From: Oerskovia paurometabola
GTDB lineage: Bacteria; Actinomycetota; Actinomycetes; Actinomycetales; Cellulomonadaceae
Reading direction: 5' to 3'
DNA: 64,000 bases
Assembly: GCF_016907365.1 (NCBI RefSeq)
Contig: NZ_JAFBBV010000001.1
Location: 3,968,001-4,032,000 of the forward strand
Each line of letters starts with the position of its first letter. Within the stretch, counting starts at the first letter, position 1. Shown piece by piece: positions 1 to 9,274 of the stretch. Both the position numbers and the translations under genes were made by a program. The notes beneath the pieces were generated by a model that saw only the letters and a list, made by a program, of their open reading frames with translations, had not been told where the DNA came from and made no database searches.

Positions 1-1215
1 GCTCCACCACTGGTCGCCGTCGTAGCGCCACGAGGCGCCGATCGTCGGGTCGAAGTACGCCTTGCCGACCGTGCGCAGCTCGGCGTACGTCTTGGTGCCG
101 ATGTAGCCCGCGGCAGGCTTCCAGCCCGCGCTGCCGTCCGCGACGCCGTACCAGCCGTGGCCGTAGGCCGCGAGGCCCGCGTTGAGCTGCTGCGGGTCCG
201 CGCCCGCGTTGACGTACATGCCCATGGCGCCGTCGAGGCCCAGGCCCCAGTTCTCGGTGCCGTCCGGGTGCAGGTTGCCCTGGTGGCCCGTCTTGTTGGG
301 GACCCAGCCGCCGTGGAAGTCGTAGCCCTGGACGTTGAGGAAGTCGACGACCGCGAAGAGCCGCGGGTCGAGCCATCCGCCCTGGCCGGCGTTCCAACCA
401 CCCGCGGGAGCGAAGCCCGTCAGCAGGTAGTCCTGACCGTTCTGGGCGCCCAGCGCGTCGAGCGAGGTGCGGAACTCCTCCATGAGGAGCAGGAAGTTCT
501 CCTTGTCCTCGGGGCGGGCGTTCGCCGTCTCGCCCCCGGTGACCGGCCACTCCCAGTCGATGTCGATGCCGTCGAAGATGCCGGCCGCAGCTCCCGGGCC
601 CCCCTTGTCGCCGATCTGCGGCAGGTTGCCCCGGATGTAGATGTCGAGACACGAGCTCACGAGCTTCGTCCGCCCCTCGGCCGTGGACGCGGCCTCGGAG
701 AAGTTGTCCGACCAGGTCCAGCCGCCGAGCGACACGAGGATCTTGGTGTCGGGGCTGACGGCCTTGAGCTTGCGGAGCTGGTTGAAGTTGCCCGCGAGCG
801 CCTGGCCCGCCTTGTCGGCCTTGCCGTCCACGGACTGCTTGGCCGGGACGAGGCGCAGGAAGTCGTTCTGCGCGTCGCCCTCTCCGGGCACCTGGTTGAT
901 GTCGCACACGAGGTCGGTCGTGACGTTGCCGAACGCGTAGTTGAGGTGGGTCAGGTCCTTGATCGCCCCGGTCGACACGAGGTTCGCGACGTGGAAGTCG
1001 CGCGTGATCGGGCCGTCGGCCATGAAGTAGCCGACGCTGCGGTAGCCGTTGATGTCGTCAGGGCCTGCGGACGACGAGGTGGTGGCGGGCTTGGCAGAAG
1101 CGACGGACTGGGTCGCGGCGGCCTGGGTTGCCGGTGCCACCACGACGGAAGCGGCGAGCACCGCGGCTGCGGCGATCGCCACCGGCGCGAGCCGGCGTCT
1201 GGGTGTGTCTTGCAT
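1..1215 (-). CDS. GH18 chitinase, secreted (3' end beyond window)
   Basis: A secreted endochitinase that would cleave beta-1,4-N-acetylglucosamine chains outside the cell. The first 33 or so residues form a signal peptide (RRR, then an Ala/Val-rich core). The GH18 barrel follows: LVSLGGW near residue 157, and DGIDIDWEWP with the catalytic Glu at residue 222, the DxxDxDxE signature of the family. QGYDFHG lies near residue 297. The frame is open for 405 codons and runs off the left edge, so the C-terminus (barrel end and any chitin-binding domain) is unseen. The start is the only ATG that places the signal peptide correctly. It is divergent from the sirtuin gene, with 263 bases between them. 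It fits functionally with the two LPMO genes at 60-62 kb. Confidence 0.93.
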   Translation of the reverse strand, partial: MQDTPRRRLAPVAIAAAAVLAASVVVAPATQAAATQSVASAKPATTSSSAGPDDINGYRSVGYFMADGPITRDFHVANLVSTGAIKDLTHLNYAFGNVTTDLVCDINQVPGEGDAQNDFLRLVPAKQSVDGKADKAGQALAGNFNQLRKLKAVSPDTKILVSLGGWTWSDNFSEAASTAEGRTKLVSSCLDIYIRGNLPQIGDKGGPGAAAGIFDGIDIDWEWPVTGGETANARPEDKENFLLLMEEFRTSLDALGAQNGQDYLLTGFAPAGGWNAGQGGWLDPRLFAVVDFLNVQGYDFHGGWVPNKTGHQGNLHPDGTENWGLGLDGAMGMYVNAGADPQQLNAGLAAYGHGWYGVADGSAGWKPAAGYIGTKTYAELRTVGKAYFDPTIGASWRYDGDQWWS

Positions 1216-1289
1216 GTGAGGGCCTCGTTGCTCTCCTCCGGGCACGCCCGGAACTTTGTTCGGACGCCTCGCACAGTAGACCCGAAAGA

Positions 1290-1305
1290 ACCCTTTGCCA
1301 AGGGT
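1290..1305. promoter_or_regulatory. candidate operator upstream of chitinase
   Basis: Perfect inverted repeat ACCCTT-N4-AAGGGT, 75 bases upstream of the chitinase ATG in a rather A-rich stretch that should hold its promoter. The symmetry is seen; the regulator is unknown. The rest of 1216-1478 shows no gene. Confidence 0.35.
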
Positions 1306-1478
1306 CTTAACCAATACGAGGGCGTGTTGGGTCGAACGCCCCGATTTGCCCCCTGGACGGGCGTCCTACTCGGTGCTTTTCCCCGGTTTGTCGGGTGTCC
1401 GCTCCGGCTCGTCGCGAGCTCCCGTGACGCCTCCCACGCCACCTCCTGCCCGGGACGCCGCACCTCACACCGTTCCTT

Positions 1479-2366
1479 GTGGAACCCCTCCCGCGGCCGT
1501 CGTACGCTCGGATCGTGCCCCCGCAGACCCCCGCGACCCCAGCGACCAGCCCCACGATCGACGACGTCGTCCACCTGCTGCGCGGCAAGCGGCTCACCGC
1601 GCTGACGGGCGCGGGCATCTCGACCGACTCCGGCATCCCCGACTACCGCGGGCCCGACTCCCCGCCCCGCAACCCCATGACCTACCAGCAGTTCGTCGGG
1701 GACGAGGCGTTCCGCCGCCACTACTGGGCGCGCAACCACGTGGGCTGGCAGCGCGTGCACCGCACGCACCCCAACGCCGGGCACAAGGCCCTGGTCCGGC
1801 TCGAGGAGCGCGGCGTCCTCGAAGGGATCATCACGCAGAACGTCGACCTGCTCCACGAGGACGCGGGCTCTCGCAACGTCATCGACCTCCACGGCCGCTA
1901 CGACCGCGTGATCTGCCTGTCCTGCGCACGCGTCATCTCGCGCGAGCACCTGGCCGACCGGCTCACCGAGCTCAACCCGCACTTCCTCGACAGCATCGGC
2001 GACCTCGACGACGTCGAGACCGCACCCGACGCCGACGCCGTGATCGAGTCGACCGCCCACTTCGTGCCCGCCGCGTGCGAGTTCTGCGGCGGCATGCTCA
2101 AGCCGGAGATCGTGTACTTCGGCGAGAACGTGCCACGCGAGCGGGTCGAGCGGGCCTACGCCATGGTCGACGCCGCCGACGCGCTGCTCGTCGCCGGCTC
2201 GTCGCTGACCGTCCTGAGCGGGCTCCGGTTCGTCAAGCACGCCGTGAAGACCGACAAGCCCGTCGTCATCGTCAACCGCGGCGCGACCCGGGGAGACCCG
2301 CTCGCCACGATCAAGCTCGAGGCCGGTGTCTCCGAGACGCTCGAGGAGCTCGCGGACAGGCTCTGA
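1479..2366 (+). CDS. Sir2-family NAD-dependent protein deacylase (class II-like)
   Basis: Sirtuin that removes acyl groups from protein lysines using NAD. The NAD-binding TGAGIS is at residues 43-48, followed by DSGIPDYRG. TQNVD is at 119-123 and the catalytic His in DLHGR at 138. The zinc site is two CxxC pairs (CLSC at 147-150 and CEFC near 206), and KPEIVYFGENVP follows. The order and the C-terminal GSSL...NRG motifs fit a full-length bacterial sirtuin. The annotated start is a GTG. A second in-frame GTG at 1515, right behind a promoter-like TACGCT and thus possibly leaderless, would remove 12 residues and is at least as plausible. The gene is monocistronic. Confidence 0.93.
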   Translation: MEPLPRPSYARIVPPQTPATPATSPTIDDVVHLLRGKRLTALTGAGISTDSGIPDYRGPDSPPRNPMTYQQFVGDEAFRRHYWARNHVGWQRVHRTHPNAGHKALVRLEERGVLEGIITQNVDLLHEDAGSRNVIDLHGRYDRVICLSCARVISREHLADRLTELNPHFLDSIGDLDDVETAPDADAVIESTAHFVPAACEFCGGMLKPEIVYFGENVPRERVERAYAMVDAADALLVAGSSLTVLSGLRFVKHAVKTDKPVVIVNRGATRGDPLATIKLEAGVSETLEELADRL

Positions 2367-2437
2367 GCGGTGCCGCACGGCCGCCGTGCGGGTGAGGTGC
2401 GGCTGCGGTGTGCCGACGAGCGAACCCAGGTCCGGGT

Positions 2438-3001
2438 CTACCGGGACAAGCCTCGTCCTGACGGCCGTCCCACCTCGATGCCCTCGACGTCGTACGCGAG
2501 GCCGTCCGGGGTGCGAACGCGCACGGTCACGAGGTCGCCGGGCTCGATCGCCGCACCACCGTCCTCCGCGTCGAAGTGCCACGTGAAGCCTGCGGCACCG
2601 CCGCCACGCAGTCGCGTCCCCCGGTCCTCCGTGCCGGGCTCGACAGCGGGGCCCGGGGTAATCTCCCGGCCGGCACGCACCAGCACGACCTCCGGCGCCT
2701 GGACCTCGACGATGCCCTCGCTCGCCGGCACGGTGACGGCCAGCCCCACGCGGACCACCGCAGAGGAGTCCCACCTGACCGACGGTGGGCCGTACGTGGC
2801 GCCGTCGGGCCCGAGCACCACGACGTCGTCGCCCACCGTCTGCCCCTCCTCGACCGACACGACCGGGAGCGGCGCCTCGGTCGACACCGGAGCCGGCGCG
2901 GTACCGGGCCCCCGGTCCAGCACCAGGCAGACGCCCACGACTCCCAGCGCGGCCACCACGAGGTAGCCGACGAGCCTCGGCCGGACGCGCGCCGAGGGCA
3001 T
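2438..3001 (-). CDS. membrane-anchored hypothetical protein
   Basis: A 187-residue protein of unknown function. One N-terminal membrane segment (about residues 10-28, LVGYLVVAALGVVGVCLVL) anchors or exports a soluble domain. That domain starts with a Pro/Ala-rich linker and looks like beta-strand structure (many V/T/G and Asp-Gly turns). No catalytic motif or lipobox is seen. It lies downstream of and on the same strand as the lipoprotein and OmpA-like genes, so it may belong to the same envelope-related transcript. The stop is 71 bases from the convergent sirtuin stop. Confidence 0.6.
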   Translation of the reverse strand: MPSARVRPRLVGYLVVAALGVVGVCLVLDRGPGTAPAPVSTEAPLPVVSVEEGQTVGDDVVVLGPDGATYGPPSVRWDSSAVVRVGLAVTVPASEGIVEVQAPEVVLVRAGREITPGPAVEPGTEDRGTRLRGGGAAGFTWHFDAEDGGAAIEPGDLVTVRVRTPDGLAYDVEGIEVGRPSGRGLSR

Positions 3002-3055
3002 CAGCCCGCCCCTGCCGTGTCGTTGTCCCTCGACCGCACCGTCATGTTCGTTCTC

Positions 3056-3679
3056 TCACTTCCCGTGCCGGGTGACGGGCACGTCCTCGATCGCGGGGAG
3101 GTGGGGGATCTCGAAGGTGACCGACTCGGTCTCCGGATCGAGCGCCGAGAGGACGCAGGTCTGCGGGACCTTCTCGACCGTGAGCGTCTTGGGCCGCAGG
3201 GAGCACGTCTGAAAGACGCTCTCGCCGATCGATCCTTGCCCGTCCGCGTCGCGATAGCTCAGGAGTCTCTGCCGGGACTCGGGGTCGATGATCGCGAGCC
3301 CTTCGAGATACTGCCAGCTTCCCGGCTCGACCGACAGCGAGGACGGGAGCAGATCGACCTCCTCGCCGTCACCCGAGGCGAGCGCAAAGTGCACGACCGT
3401 CCTGTCGGGGTACGCCACGACGGAGTACACCTCGGCGACGACGGGGCGGGTCCGGTCGCCCTCCACGGGGACGTCCCCGCTCGTCGTCCCCACCACGGCA
3501 GCCGCCTCGGCCGCCGTCAGTGCGCGGGCGATCTCCTGGGCGGAGACCTCCGGCGCGGCATCGGGCGTCTGCGAGGGCCTCCCCGACGGTTCGGCCGTCT
3601 CGGGGCCGCCCGAGCACCCGCCCAGCAGCAGAGCAACCAGCAGACCGGCCGGCACGGTCCCGCGGGCCCGGGCGCTCAT
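3056..3679 (-). CDS. putative lipoprotein downstream of OmpA-like gene
   Basis: A 207-residue predicted lipoprotein. The signal sequence ends in LLLGGC, a lipobox with the lipidated Cys at about residue 22, followed by a Ser/Pro/Thr-rich linker. The mature part has two Cys (QTCSL and QTCVL) that could form a disulphide, and no known domain that I recognise. The start ATG overlaps the stop of the upstream OmpA-like gene by four bases (ATGA), so the two are almost certainly co-translated and probably act together at the cell surface. Function is unknown. Confidence 0.75.
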   Translation of the reverse strand: MSARARGTVPAGLLVALLLGGCSGGPETAEPSGRPSQTPDAAPEVSAQEIARALTAAEAAAVVGTTSGDVPVEGDRTRPVVAEVYSVVAYPDRTVVHFALASGDGEEVDLLPSSLSVEPGSWQYLEGLAIIDPESRQRLLSYRDADGQGSIGESVFQTCSLRPKTLTVEKVPQTCVLSALDPETESVTFEIPHLPAIEDVPVTRHGK

Positions 3680-4839
3680 CGCTTCGCCTCCTGCACCGAG
3701 TAGACGATCGTGACGCGCCGGTTCGCCTGCTGCCCCTCGGCCGAGTCGTTGCTCGCGACGGGCTCGGACTCGCCCTTGCCCACCGACTCGAGCGTGACGT
3801 CGTCCCCGACCGCCGGCTCGAGCACCGCCAGCACGGACGCGGCCCGCTCCTCGGAGAGCACCCGGTTGTCGGCATCGCTGCCGTCGGAGTCGGTGTGCCC
3901 GGTGACGACCACGTTCCCGGTCCCGCGGGCCGCGACGTCCGCAGCGACCTCGGCGAGCCTCGACCGCGCTCCGGGTGACAGCACCGCCGACGCCTTGTCG
4001 AAGACCACGTTGGCGTCGAGCGTCACGGCGACCTGCTCGACCGTCTCCTCGGTCTGCGCGACCTCCTCGACGTCGGCGGTTCGCTGGGACAGCCTGAAGG
4101 TGCTCGCCTCGACGGGGGCCGCCGCGACCTGGTCGGGACTCGGGAGCCGGGGCCAGCCCTGGCCCAGCAGCACCGCCGGCTCCTCGGCGACCGGGGTCAG
4201 GGCCCCTTCCTCCACGGGGACGTCGGCGACGACGTCCCTGCCGATCCGCACGTCCACGGTCGCCGTCCCCTCCGGGAGCTCGGGAAACAGCGCGAACGCC
4301 ACGGCGAGCTCCCCCGGCTCCGCTGCGAAGTCCCCCGTCGAGGAGGTCAGCGCACGCCCGTCGACGACCAGCGGCCGGTATCCCTGCAGGTCGGCGACGT
4401 CGAGCAGCTCGACGGCCGAGGCCATGTTGTAGTCGTAGACCGACGGCTCCTGGAGGTCTGACGGGAACGCGTCCGTCTCGCCGAACCCGATGCCCTGGGT
4501 CTTCTCGGTGAGCGAGTAGTACAGCGCCGTCGCGCCGTCCACCCGGTAGGCGCCGTGCACGATCCCCCGGACCACAGGGTCGCCGCCCAGGCCGAAGGAC
4601 GGGTACGCGAAGGTCCCGTACATCGGGACCTCGACGCCGTCGACGAGCACCGCACCCTGCGTGAGGTCGAGCTCCCCGCCCGCGGCGTCGGCCGCGTCCG
4701 TCGAGGCGGCCGCGTCCGTCGAGGCGGCCGCGTCCGTCGAGGCGGCCGCGTCCGTCGAGGCGGCCGCCGAGACCTGCCCTCCGGCGATCAACGAGACGGC
4801 CACCACCGTGACCAGCCTCTCGTGACGAACAGCTCTCAT
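3676..4839 (-). CDS. OmpA-family peptidoglycan-associated protein
   Basis: A 387-residue exported protein. A signal peptide (LVTVVAVSLIAGGQVSA) is followed by a low-complexity ASTDAA repeat (four units, residues about 25-48), a central domain of unknown type, and a C-terminal OmpA-like domain from about residue 270. That domain has VVFDKASAVLSPG, VVTGHTDSDGS and DNRVLSEERAASVL, the D and R residues that bind meso-diaminopimelate-type peptidoglycan in this family. It ends in QQANRRVTIVY, as OmpA domains do. In Gram-positive actinobacteria such proteins probably attach to the wall. It heads an operon with the lipoprotein at 3056-3679 (four-base overlap). Confidence 0.85.
   Translation of the reverse strand: MRAVRHERLVTVVAVSLIAGGQVSAAASTDAAASTDAAASTDAAASTDAADAAGGELDLTQGAVLVDGVEVPMYGTFAYPSFGLGGDPVVRGIVHGAYRVDGATALYYSLTEKTQGIGFGETDAFPSDLQEPSVYDYNMASAVELLDVADLQGYRPLVVDGRALTSSTGDFAAEPGELAVAFALFPELPEGTATVDVRIGRDVVADVPVEEGALTPVAEEPAVLLGQGWPRLPSPDQVAAAPVEASTFRLSQRTADVEEVAQTEETVEQVAVTLDANVVFDKASAVLSPGARSRLAEVAADVAARGTGNVVVTGHTDSDGSDADNRVLSEERAASVLAVLEPAVGDDVTLESVGKGESEPVASNDSAEGQQANRRVTIVYSVQEAKR
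4694..4765. repeat. four tandem 18-bp units inside the OmpA-like gene
   Basis: Exactly four copies of an 18-bp unit, read on the minus strand as codons for the ASTDAA repeat. The copies are identical at DNA level, which suggests recent slippage expansion and possible copy-number variation between strains. Confidence 0.9.
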
Positions 4840-5055
4840 GGCGGCGCCTCCCCTGACTCGTCGAGCCTCGTGCTCTCTCCAGCTGCACGGGGATCACCTG
4901 CTGCTCGAAGACCCCGGCGGCCACCGTGGCGCCGCCGGGGCAGGGAGCTCGTACGGCCTCGGTGATCACCGCGACCGCGAGCATAAGAGCGGGCGCCGGA
5001 CGACGAAGCACCGTGTCACGGAGTAGTCCGTTCGCACGCCCTGGCTGCGCCGCAC

Positions 5056-5901
5056 TCACGCCCCGAGACGGATCGCCACGATCCCCGCGACGGCGCAGAT
5101 CGTCGCCGTGACGCGCCGCACGCTCAACGGTTCGCGGAACACGAGGTAGCCGATCGCACCGGCGGCGAGGACGCCTGTCTCACGCAGCGCCGAGACGACC
5201 GCGAGCGGCGCGATCGACTGCGCCCAGACGACGATCGTGTAGGCCGCGAGCGAGAGGACGCCACCGAGCGCACCCATCGGGGCGTGCGCGCGCAGTCCCC
5301 GGGCGAACTCGCGCTTGTCCCTGGCCAGCACCAGGCAGACGACGGGGATCGAGACCCCCTGGAGCAGGAACAGCCACGCCGCATAGCTGAGCGGCTCCCC
5401 CGAGAGGCGTACCCCGACGCCGTCGAGCACCGAGTACGCCGTGATGGTGACGCCGACCACGACCGAGATGAGCGTGCCCGTCGTGCTCGCGCGCCCCTTC
5501 GGCGCCCAGGCCAGCGTGAGCAGCGCCAGCGCGACCACCGCGACCCCGCCGAGCTGCGCCGCCGTCATCCGCTCCCCGAGGAACAGCGTCGAGACGAGGG
5601 TGACGCCGAGCACGGCGATTCCGCGGGTGAGGGGGTACGCGCTACCGAAGTCCGACGTCGCGTACGCCGCCGTGAGCAGCAGCAGGTAGAGCGTCTGGAC
5701 GGCGGCCGACACCAGCAGGTAGGGCCACGCGGACGACTCGGGGAGCGGCAGGACCAGGCAGCCGATCCCTCCGACGACGAGGTACACGAGCGCGATCAAG
5801 GTCGAGGAGACCAGTCGGGCGGGGATGGCCTTGGCGATCGCGTTCCAGGTGCCGTGCAGCAGCGCGGCCCCGAGGACCACGAGGACGACGGACCCGGTCA
5901 C
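5056..5901 (-). CDS. EamA-family (DMT) transporter
   Basis: A 281-residue integral membrane protein of the drug/metabolite transporter superfamily. It has about ten hydrophobic segments in two homologous halves. Family hallmarks are GTWNAIAKAI near the N-terminus, LTRGIAVLGVTLVSTLFLGERM closing the first half, and a second-half FREPLSVRRV just before the last helix. The substrate cannot be read from sequence. The start ATG overlaps the stop of the GH36 gene (ATGA), so it is translated with the alpha-galactosidase and could export or import a sugar product, although DMT members often carry other metabolites. Confidence 0.88.
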   Translation of the reverse strand: MTGSVVLVVLGAALLHGTWNAIAKAIPARLVSSTLIALVYLVVGGIGCLVLPLPESSAWPYLLVSAAVQTLYLLLLTAAYATSDFGSAYPLTRGIAVLGVTLVSTLFLGERMTAAQLGGVAVVALALLTLAWAPKGRASTTGTLISVVVGVTITAYSVLDGVGVRLSGEPLSYAAWLFLLQGVSIPVVCLVLARDKREFARGLRAHAPMGALGGVLSLAAYTIVVWAQSIAPLAVVSALRETGVLAAGAIGYLVFREPLSVRRVTATICAVAGIVAIRLGA

Positions 5902-8117
5902 CCTGCCGACCCCGGCGTGTCTTCACCGGCAGCGTCGGCGACGCGCCGCGCGCGGATCAGGACGGCCTGCTCGGGCCGGAGCGCGGGCATGACCACGCCG
6001 ACCGTGGCGAGGACCGCCCCGCTCAGCGTGACCGCCCCGCCCGCCCACCACGGCGCCGGGTCGGCACCGTCGGGGAGGCCGCCGACGAGAACGGGCTCGA
6101 CGCGGTAGGTCCCGCCACGCTCGAGCCCGGGGAGCCGGACACGTCCTGGGCTCGCCACCGCGGCACGCGTGAGGGACACGTACGCGTACACCGCCTCCGA
6201 CCCGTCCGGGGCCACGACGCCGTGGAGGGTGAGCGAGGTGTCCGGGTGGTCGAGGCGCACGACCTCACCACCGTGCAGCAGCGCACGGTGCTCCTTGTAG
6301 AAGGCGATCCACCCGGCGAGCTCGGCACGTTCCGCGGCGCTCGCCGCTCGCAGGTCCCACTCCACGCCGAGATGCCCGAACAGGGCGGTGATCGCGCGGA
6401 ACGACAGGGACTGGACCCTCCCGGTCGTGTGCGAGGCGCCCGACGCGACGTGCGCCCCGATCATCTCGGGCGGCACGAGCTGACCCGTCCACCGGTTGAT
6501 CTGCTGGCGCTCGAGGGGGTCGTTGTCGTCGGACGCCCAGACGCGGTCGGTGCGTTCGAGGACACCGAGGTCGACCCGGCCGCCCCCCGAGGAGCACGAC
6601 TCGATCTCGAGACCCGGGTAGCGCGACCTCAGCTCATCGACGAGCCGGTAGAAGGCGAGCGTCTGCTCGTGCACGCCAGGGCGGCCGTCGGGTCCCGATC
6701 CCGCGTCGACCAGGTCGCGGTTGTGGTCCCACTTGATGTACGCGATGTCGTACTCGTCGAGGATCGCGCACATGGCGTCACGGACGTGGGCGTAGCACTC
6801 GGGGATCCCGAGGTCGAGGACCTGCTGGTGGCGTGACTCGACGGGCAGGCGTCCGCCCGTCGCCATGATCCACTCCGGGTGTGCGCGTGCGAGCTCGGAG
6901 TCGACGTTGATCATCTCGGGCTCGAACCACAGCCCGAACTGCAGGCCCAGTCCTCGCACGTGATCGACGAGCGGGTGCAGCCCCTCGGGCCAGACGTCCG
7001 GCGAGACGAACCAGTCGCCCAGACCGGCACGGTCGTTGCGCCGGCCTCCGAACCAGCCGTCGTCGAGCACGAATCGCTCGACGCCGAGCTCTGCCGCACG
7101 ATCGGCGAGGTCTCGCAGGGTGTCGACGTCGTGGTCGAAGTAGACGGCCTCCCACACGTTGAGCGTGACGGGGCGGGGCGTGCGAGGGTGCTGCGGGCGG
7201 GCGCGCAGGTGCCGGTGCATGCGCCGCGCGGCGTCGTCCAGGCCGGCTCCGTAGATGCCGTAGACCCACGGGCTCGTGTACCGCTCCCCCCGGGCGAGGC
7301 GCACCTCTCCGGGCAGCAGCAGCTCGCCGCCACCGATCAGCTGTTCGCCGCTCAGGACCCGCTCGACCTGGTGGACGTGGTTGCCGGACCACCCGGTGTG
7401 CACCCCCCAGACCTCACCGTGACCGAAGCCGAACCCGGGCGTGCCGACCGAGAGCACGGTCGCCGCGTCGAGCCCGGTACGACCGCGTCGACCTTCTCGA
7501 CGATGGGTCCCGACCGTCACCGTGCTGCGTTGCGGTGCACGTTCGCCGCCCCACCGACCGGCCAGGTCGAGGATCTCGCTCGCCACGGGCGGGGTGGGCA
7601 TGCTGAGCAGGACCTGGTCGAGCTGGTAGGGGCTGTCCCCCGTGTTCTCGACCTCGGCGCGCAGGCGCGCGACCCCCGCGACCGACAGCTCGACGGTGAG
7701 GGTCAGTCTCAGCTCGGCGGCGTCGTCGACGGCGTTCACGACGAGCGCACCACTCCCCTGCTCGACGAGACGAGGAGCCGTCGGTGCGAGCAGCTCGCGC
7801 CCGTCGAGCAGCGCGGACGTTGTGCGCCAGAGCGGCGACCAGGCCGTGCCCGCCCGGGACCCGCTGACTCCTGGGGTGCCCATCCAACCGCGCGCGTGCT
7901 CCGGCAGGATCGCGATCCGCACCGGGACGTCGACCTCGCTCGCACCGACGGGCAGGACCGCGGTCCGCCGCAGCGCGTCGAAGCCTTCTTCGTCGAGCGG
8001 CCCGGGGTCTGCACCCCAGTGCACGATCGAGGGCAGGGCGCCGTCTGCGAGGTCCAGCGCGAGCATGACTCCACCGGAGCGCAGGATCAGGCCGAGGAGT
8101 GGTTGCTGGGTGGTCAT
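5898..8117 (-). CDS. GH36 alpha-galactosidase
   Basis: A 739-residue cytoplasmic alpha-galactosidase that should release galactose from raffinose-type oligosaccharides or galactomannan fragments. Layout is typical of GH36: N-terminal beta-supersandwich (about 1-310), catalytic barrel, and a short C-terminal sheet domain. The barrel has RFVLDDGWFGG near 352, YIKWDHNRD near 458-466 with the nucleophile Asp in KWD, SCSSGGGRVDLG, and VWASDDNDPLERQ near 527 with the acid/base Asp. The start is chosen at the ATG preceded by GGAAAGG; an upstream extension lacks conservation and a ribosome site. No signal peptide, so uptake precedes cleavage. Divergent from the LacI gene and overlapping the EamA gene by four bases. 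Confidence 0.93.
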   Translation of the reverse strand: MTTQQPLLGLILRSGGVMLALDLADGALPSIVHWGADPGPLDEEGFDALRRTAVLPVGASEVDVPVRIAILPEHARGWMGTPGVSGSRAGTAWSPLWRTTSALLDGRELLAPTAPRLVEQGSGALVVNAVDDAAELRLTLTVELSVAGVARLRAEVENTGDSPYQLDQVLLSMPTPPVASEILDLAGRWGGERAPQRSTVTVGTHRREGRRGRTGLDAATVLSVGTPGFGFGHGEVWGVHTGWSGNHVHQVERVLSGEQLIGGGELLLPGEVRLARGERYTSPWVYGIYGAGLDDAARRMHRHLRARPQHPRTPRPVTLNVWEAVYFDHDVDTLRDLADRAAELGVERFVLDDGWFGGRRNDRAGLGDWFVSPDVWPEGLHPLVDHVRGLGLQFGLWFEPEMINVDSELARAHPEWIMATGGRLPVESRHQQVLDLGIPECYAHVRDAMCAILDEYDIAYIKWDHNRDLVDAGSGPDGRPGVHEQTLAFYRLVDELRSRYPGLEIESCSSGGGRVDLGVLERTDRVWASDDNDPLERQQINRWTGQLVPPEMIGAHVASGASHTTGRVQSLSFRAITALFGHLGVEWDLRAASAAERAELAGWIAFYKEHRALLHGGEVVRLDHPDTSLTLHGVVAPDGSEAVYAYVSLTRAAVASPGRVRLPGLERGGTYRVEPVLVGGLPDGADPAPWWAGGAVTLSGAVLATVGVVMPALRPEQAVLIRARRVADAAGEDTPGSAG

Positions 8118-8194
8118 CGGGGACCTTTCCGTGGGTGGGTGGTGCGGTCGGCGCCCGTCTCGATACCGCACGGGACGGAGCGAGCGGGATCCGC

Positions 8195-8212
8195 TAGTGT
8201 TTGCGTCATCAT
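8195..8212. promoter_or_regulatory. LacI-type half operator at the lacI start
   Basis: AGTGTTTGCGTCATCA covers the LacI start codon region and shares the TGTTTGCG half with the better operators at 14526 and 20082. Its second half is degenerate. It could serve autoregulation. This is inference from similarity only. Confidence 0.35.
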
Positions 8213-9263
8213 GAGGCCCTCATCGAACACACCGTCCGGAGCCGACTCTCCTGCCCGGCCCCGCGCCTCGATCAACGACGTCGCGAAGCATGCCGGTGTC
8301 TCCGCGCAGACCGTCTCGCGCGTCGCGAACGGACAGACGAACGTCAGACCGGCGACCCGTGAACGGGTGCAGGCGTCGATGCGGGCCCTCGGATACCGGC
8401 CCAACAGCGCGGCACGCAACCTGAAGTCGGGCCGGTTCCGCAGCATCGGGTTCGTCACCTTCAACCTCGCCACGCTCGGCACCGAGCGCACGCTCAACGC
8501 CATCGCCGAGGCCTCCGAGGCCGCCGGGTACACGACCACGCTGCTGCCGGTCAAGGATCCGACGCAGATCGACGTCGCGGGCGCCTTCAGCCGGCTCGAG
8601 GAGCAGGCCGTCGACGGCATCATCCTCGTGATGTCGGCCAAGATCGACTCGCTCGACGAGCTCAAGCTCACGGCCGGCCTGCCCCTGGTGATCGTCGACT
8701 CCGACGCCAACCTTCCCTACACGATCGTCGACACCGACCAGGAGCAGGGCGCCCAGATCGCGCTGCAGCACCTGCTCGACCTCGGGCACCGCGACATCGT
8801 GCACATCTCCGGCCCCTCGACCTCCTTCTCGGCCAAGCGCCGAGCCGCGGCCTACCGCCAGATCATGTTCGACGCCGGGCTCCCCGCCCACCCGGTCCTC
8901 GTCGGTGACTGGACGGCGAGCTCGGGGCTCGCGCTCACGCGCGAGCTCCTCGCCTCCGCGCAGCCACCGACCGCGGTGTTCGCCGCCAACGACCAGATGG
9001 CGCTCGGCGCGATGCACGCGATCCACGAGCACGGCTGGAGCGTTCCTGCCGACGTCAGCGTGGTCGGCTTCGACGACACCGACGACGCGGCATCGTACTG
9101 GCCGGCGCTCACCACCGTGCACCAGAACTTCGACGCCGTGGGCCGGCAGGCGACGAGGCTCCTGCTCTCGATCATCGACGGCGAACCGAGCGAGACGCAG
9201 AAGATCCTGATCCCGACCCGGCTCGTCGTCCGCGAGAGCACCGGCCCCGTGCGCCGCGCCTAG
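8211..9263 (+). CDS. LacI-family transcriptional regulator
   Basis: A 350-residue sugar-responsive repressor. The N-terminal helix-turn-helix and hinge (residues about 19-75) read INDVAKHAGVSAQTVSRV, then LGYRPNSAARNLKSG with the hinge helix that inserts in the minor groove. The rest is a periplasmic-binding-protein fold with TAVFAANDQMALGAM and SVVGFDDTDDAASYWPALTTV, the usual effector-binding region. The ATG sits almost at a promoter-like sequence, so it may be leaderless. It lies between the divergent GH36 gene and the convergent GH35 gene and is the obvious candidate to read the operators at 8195, 14491, 14526, 20082 and 20106. Confidence 0.93.
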   Translation: MRPSSNTPSGADSPARPRASINDVAKHAGVSAQTVSRVANGQTNVRPATRERVQASMRALGYRPNSAARNLKSGRFRSIGFVTFNLATLGTERTLNAIAEASEAAGYTTTLLPVKDPTQIDVAGAFSRLEEQAVDGIILVMSAKIDSLDELKLTAGLPLVIVDSDANLPYTIVDTDQEQGAQIALQHLLDLGHRDIVHISGPSTSFSAKRRAAAYRQIMFDAGLPAHPVLVGDWTASSGLALTRELLASAQPPTAVFAANDQMALGAMHAIHEHGWSVPADVSVVGFDDTDDAASYWPALTTVHQNFDAVGRQATRLLLSIIDGEPSETQKILIPTRLVVRESTGPVRRA

Positions 9264-9274
9264 CACCGAGAGGG

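Noticed and set aside
6879..8210. Upstream extension of the LacI frame
   Set aside because: Antisense to GH36; LacI homology begins only after 8211.
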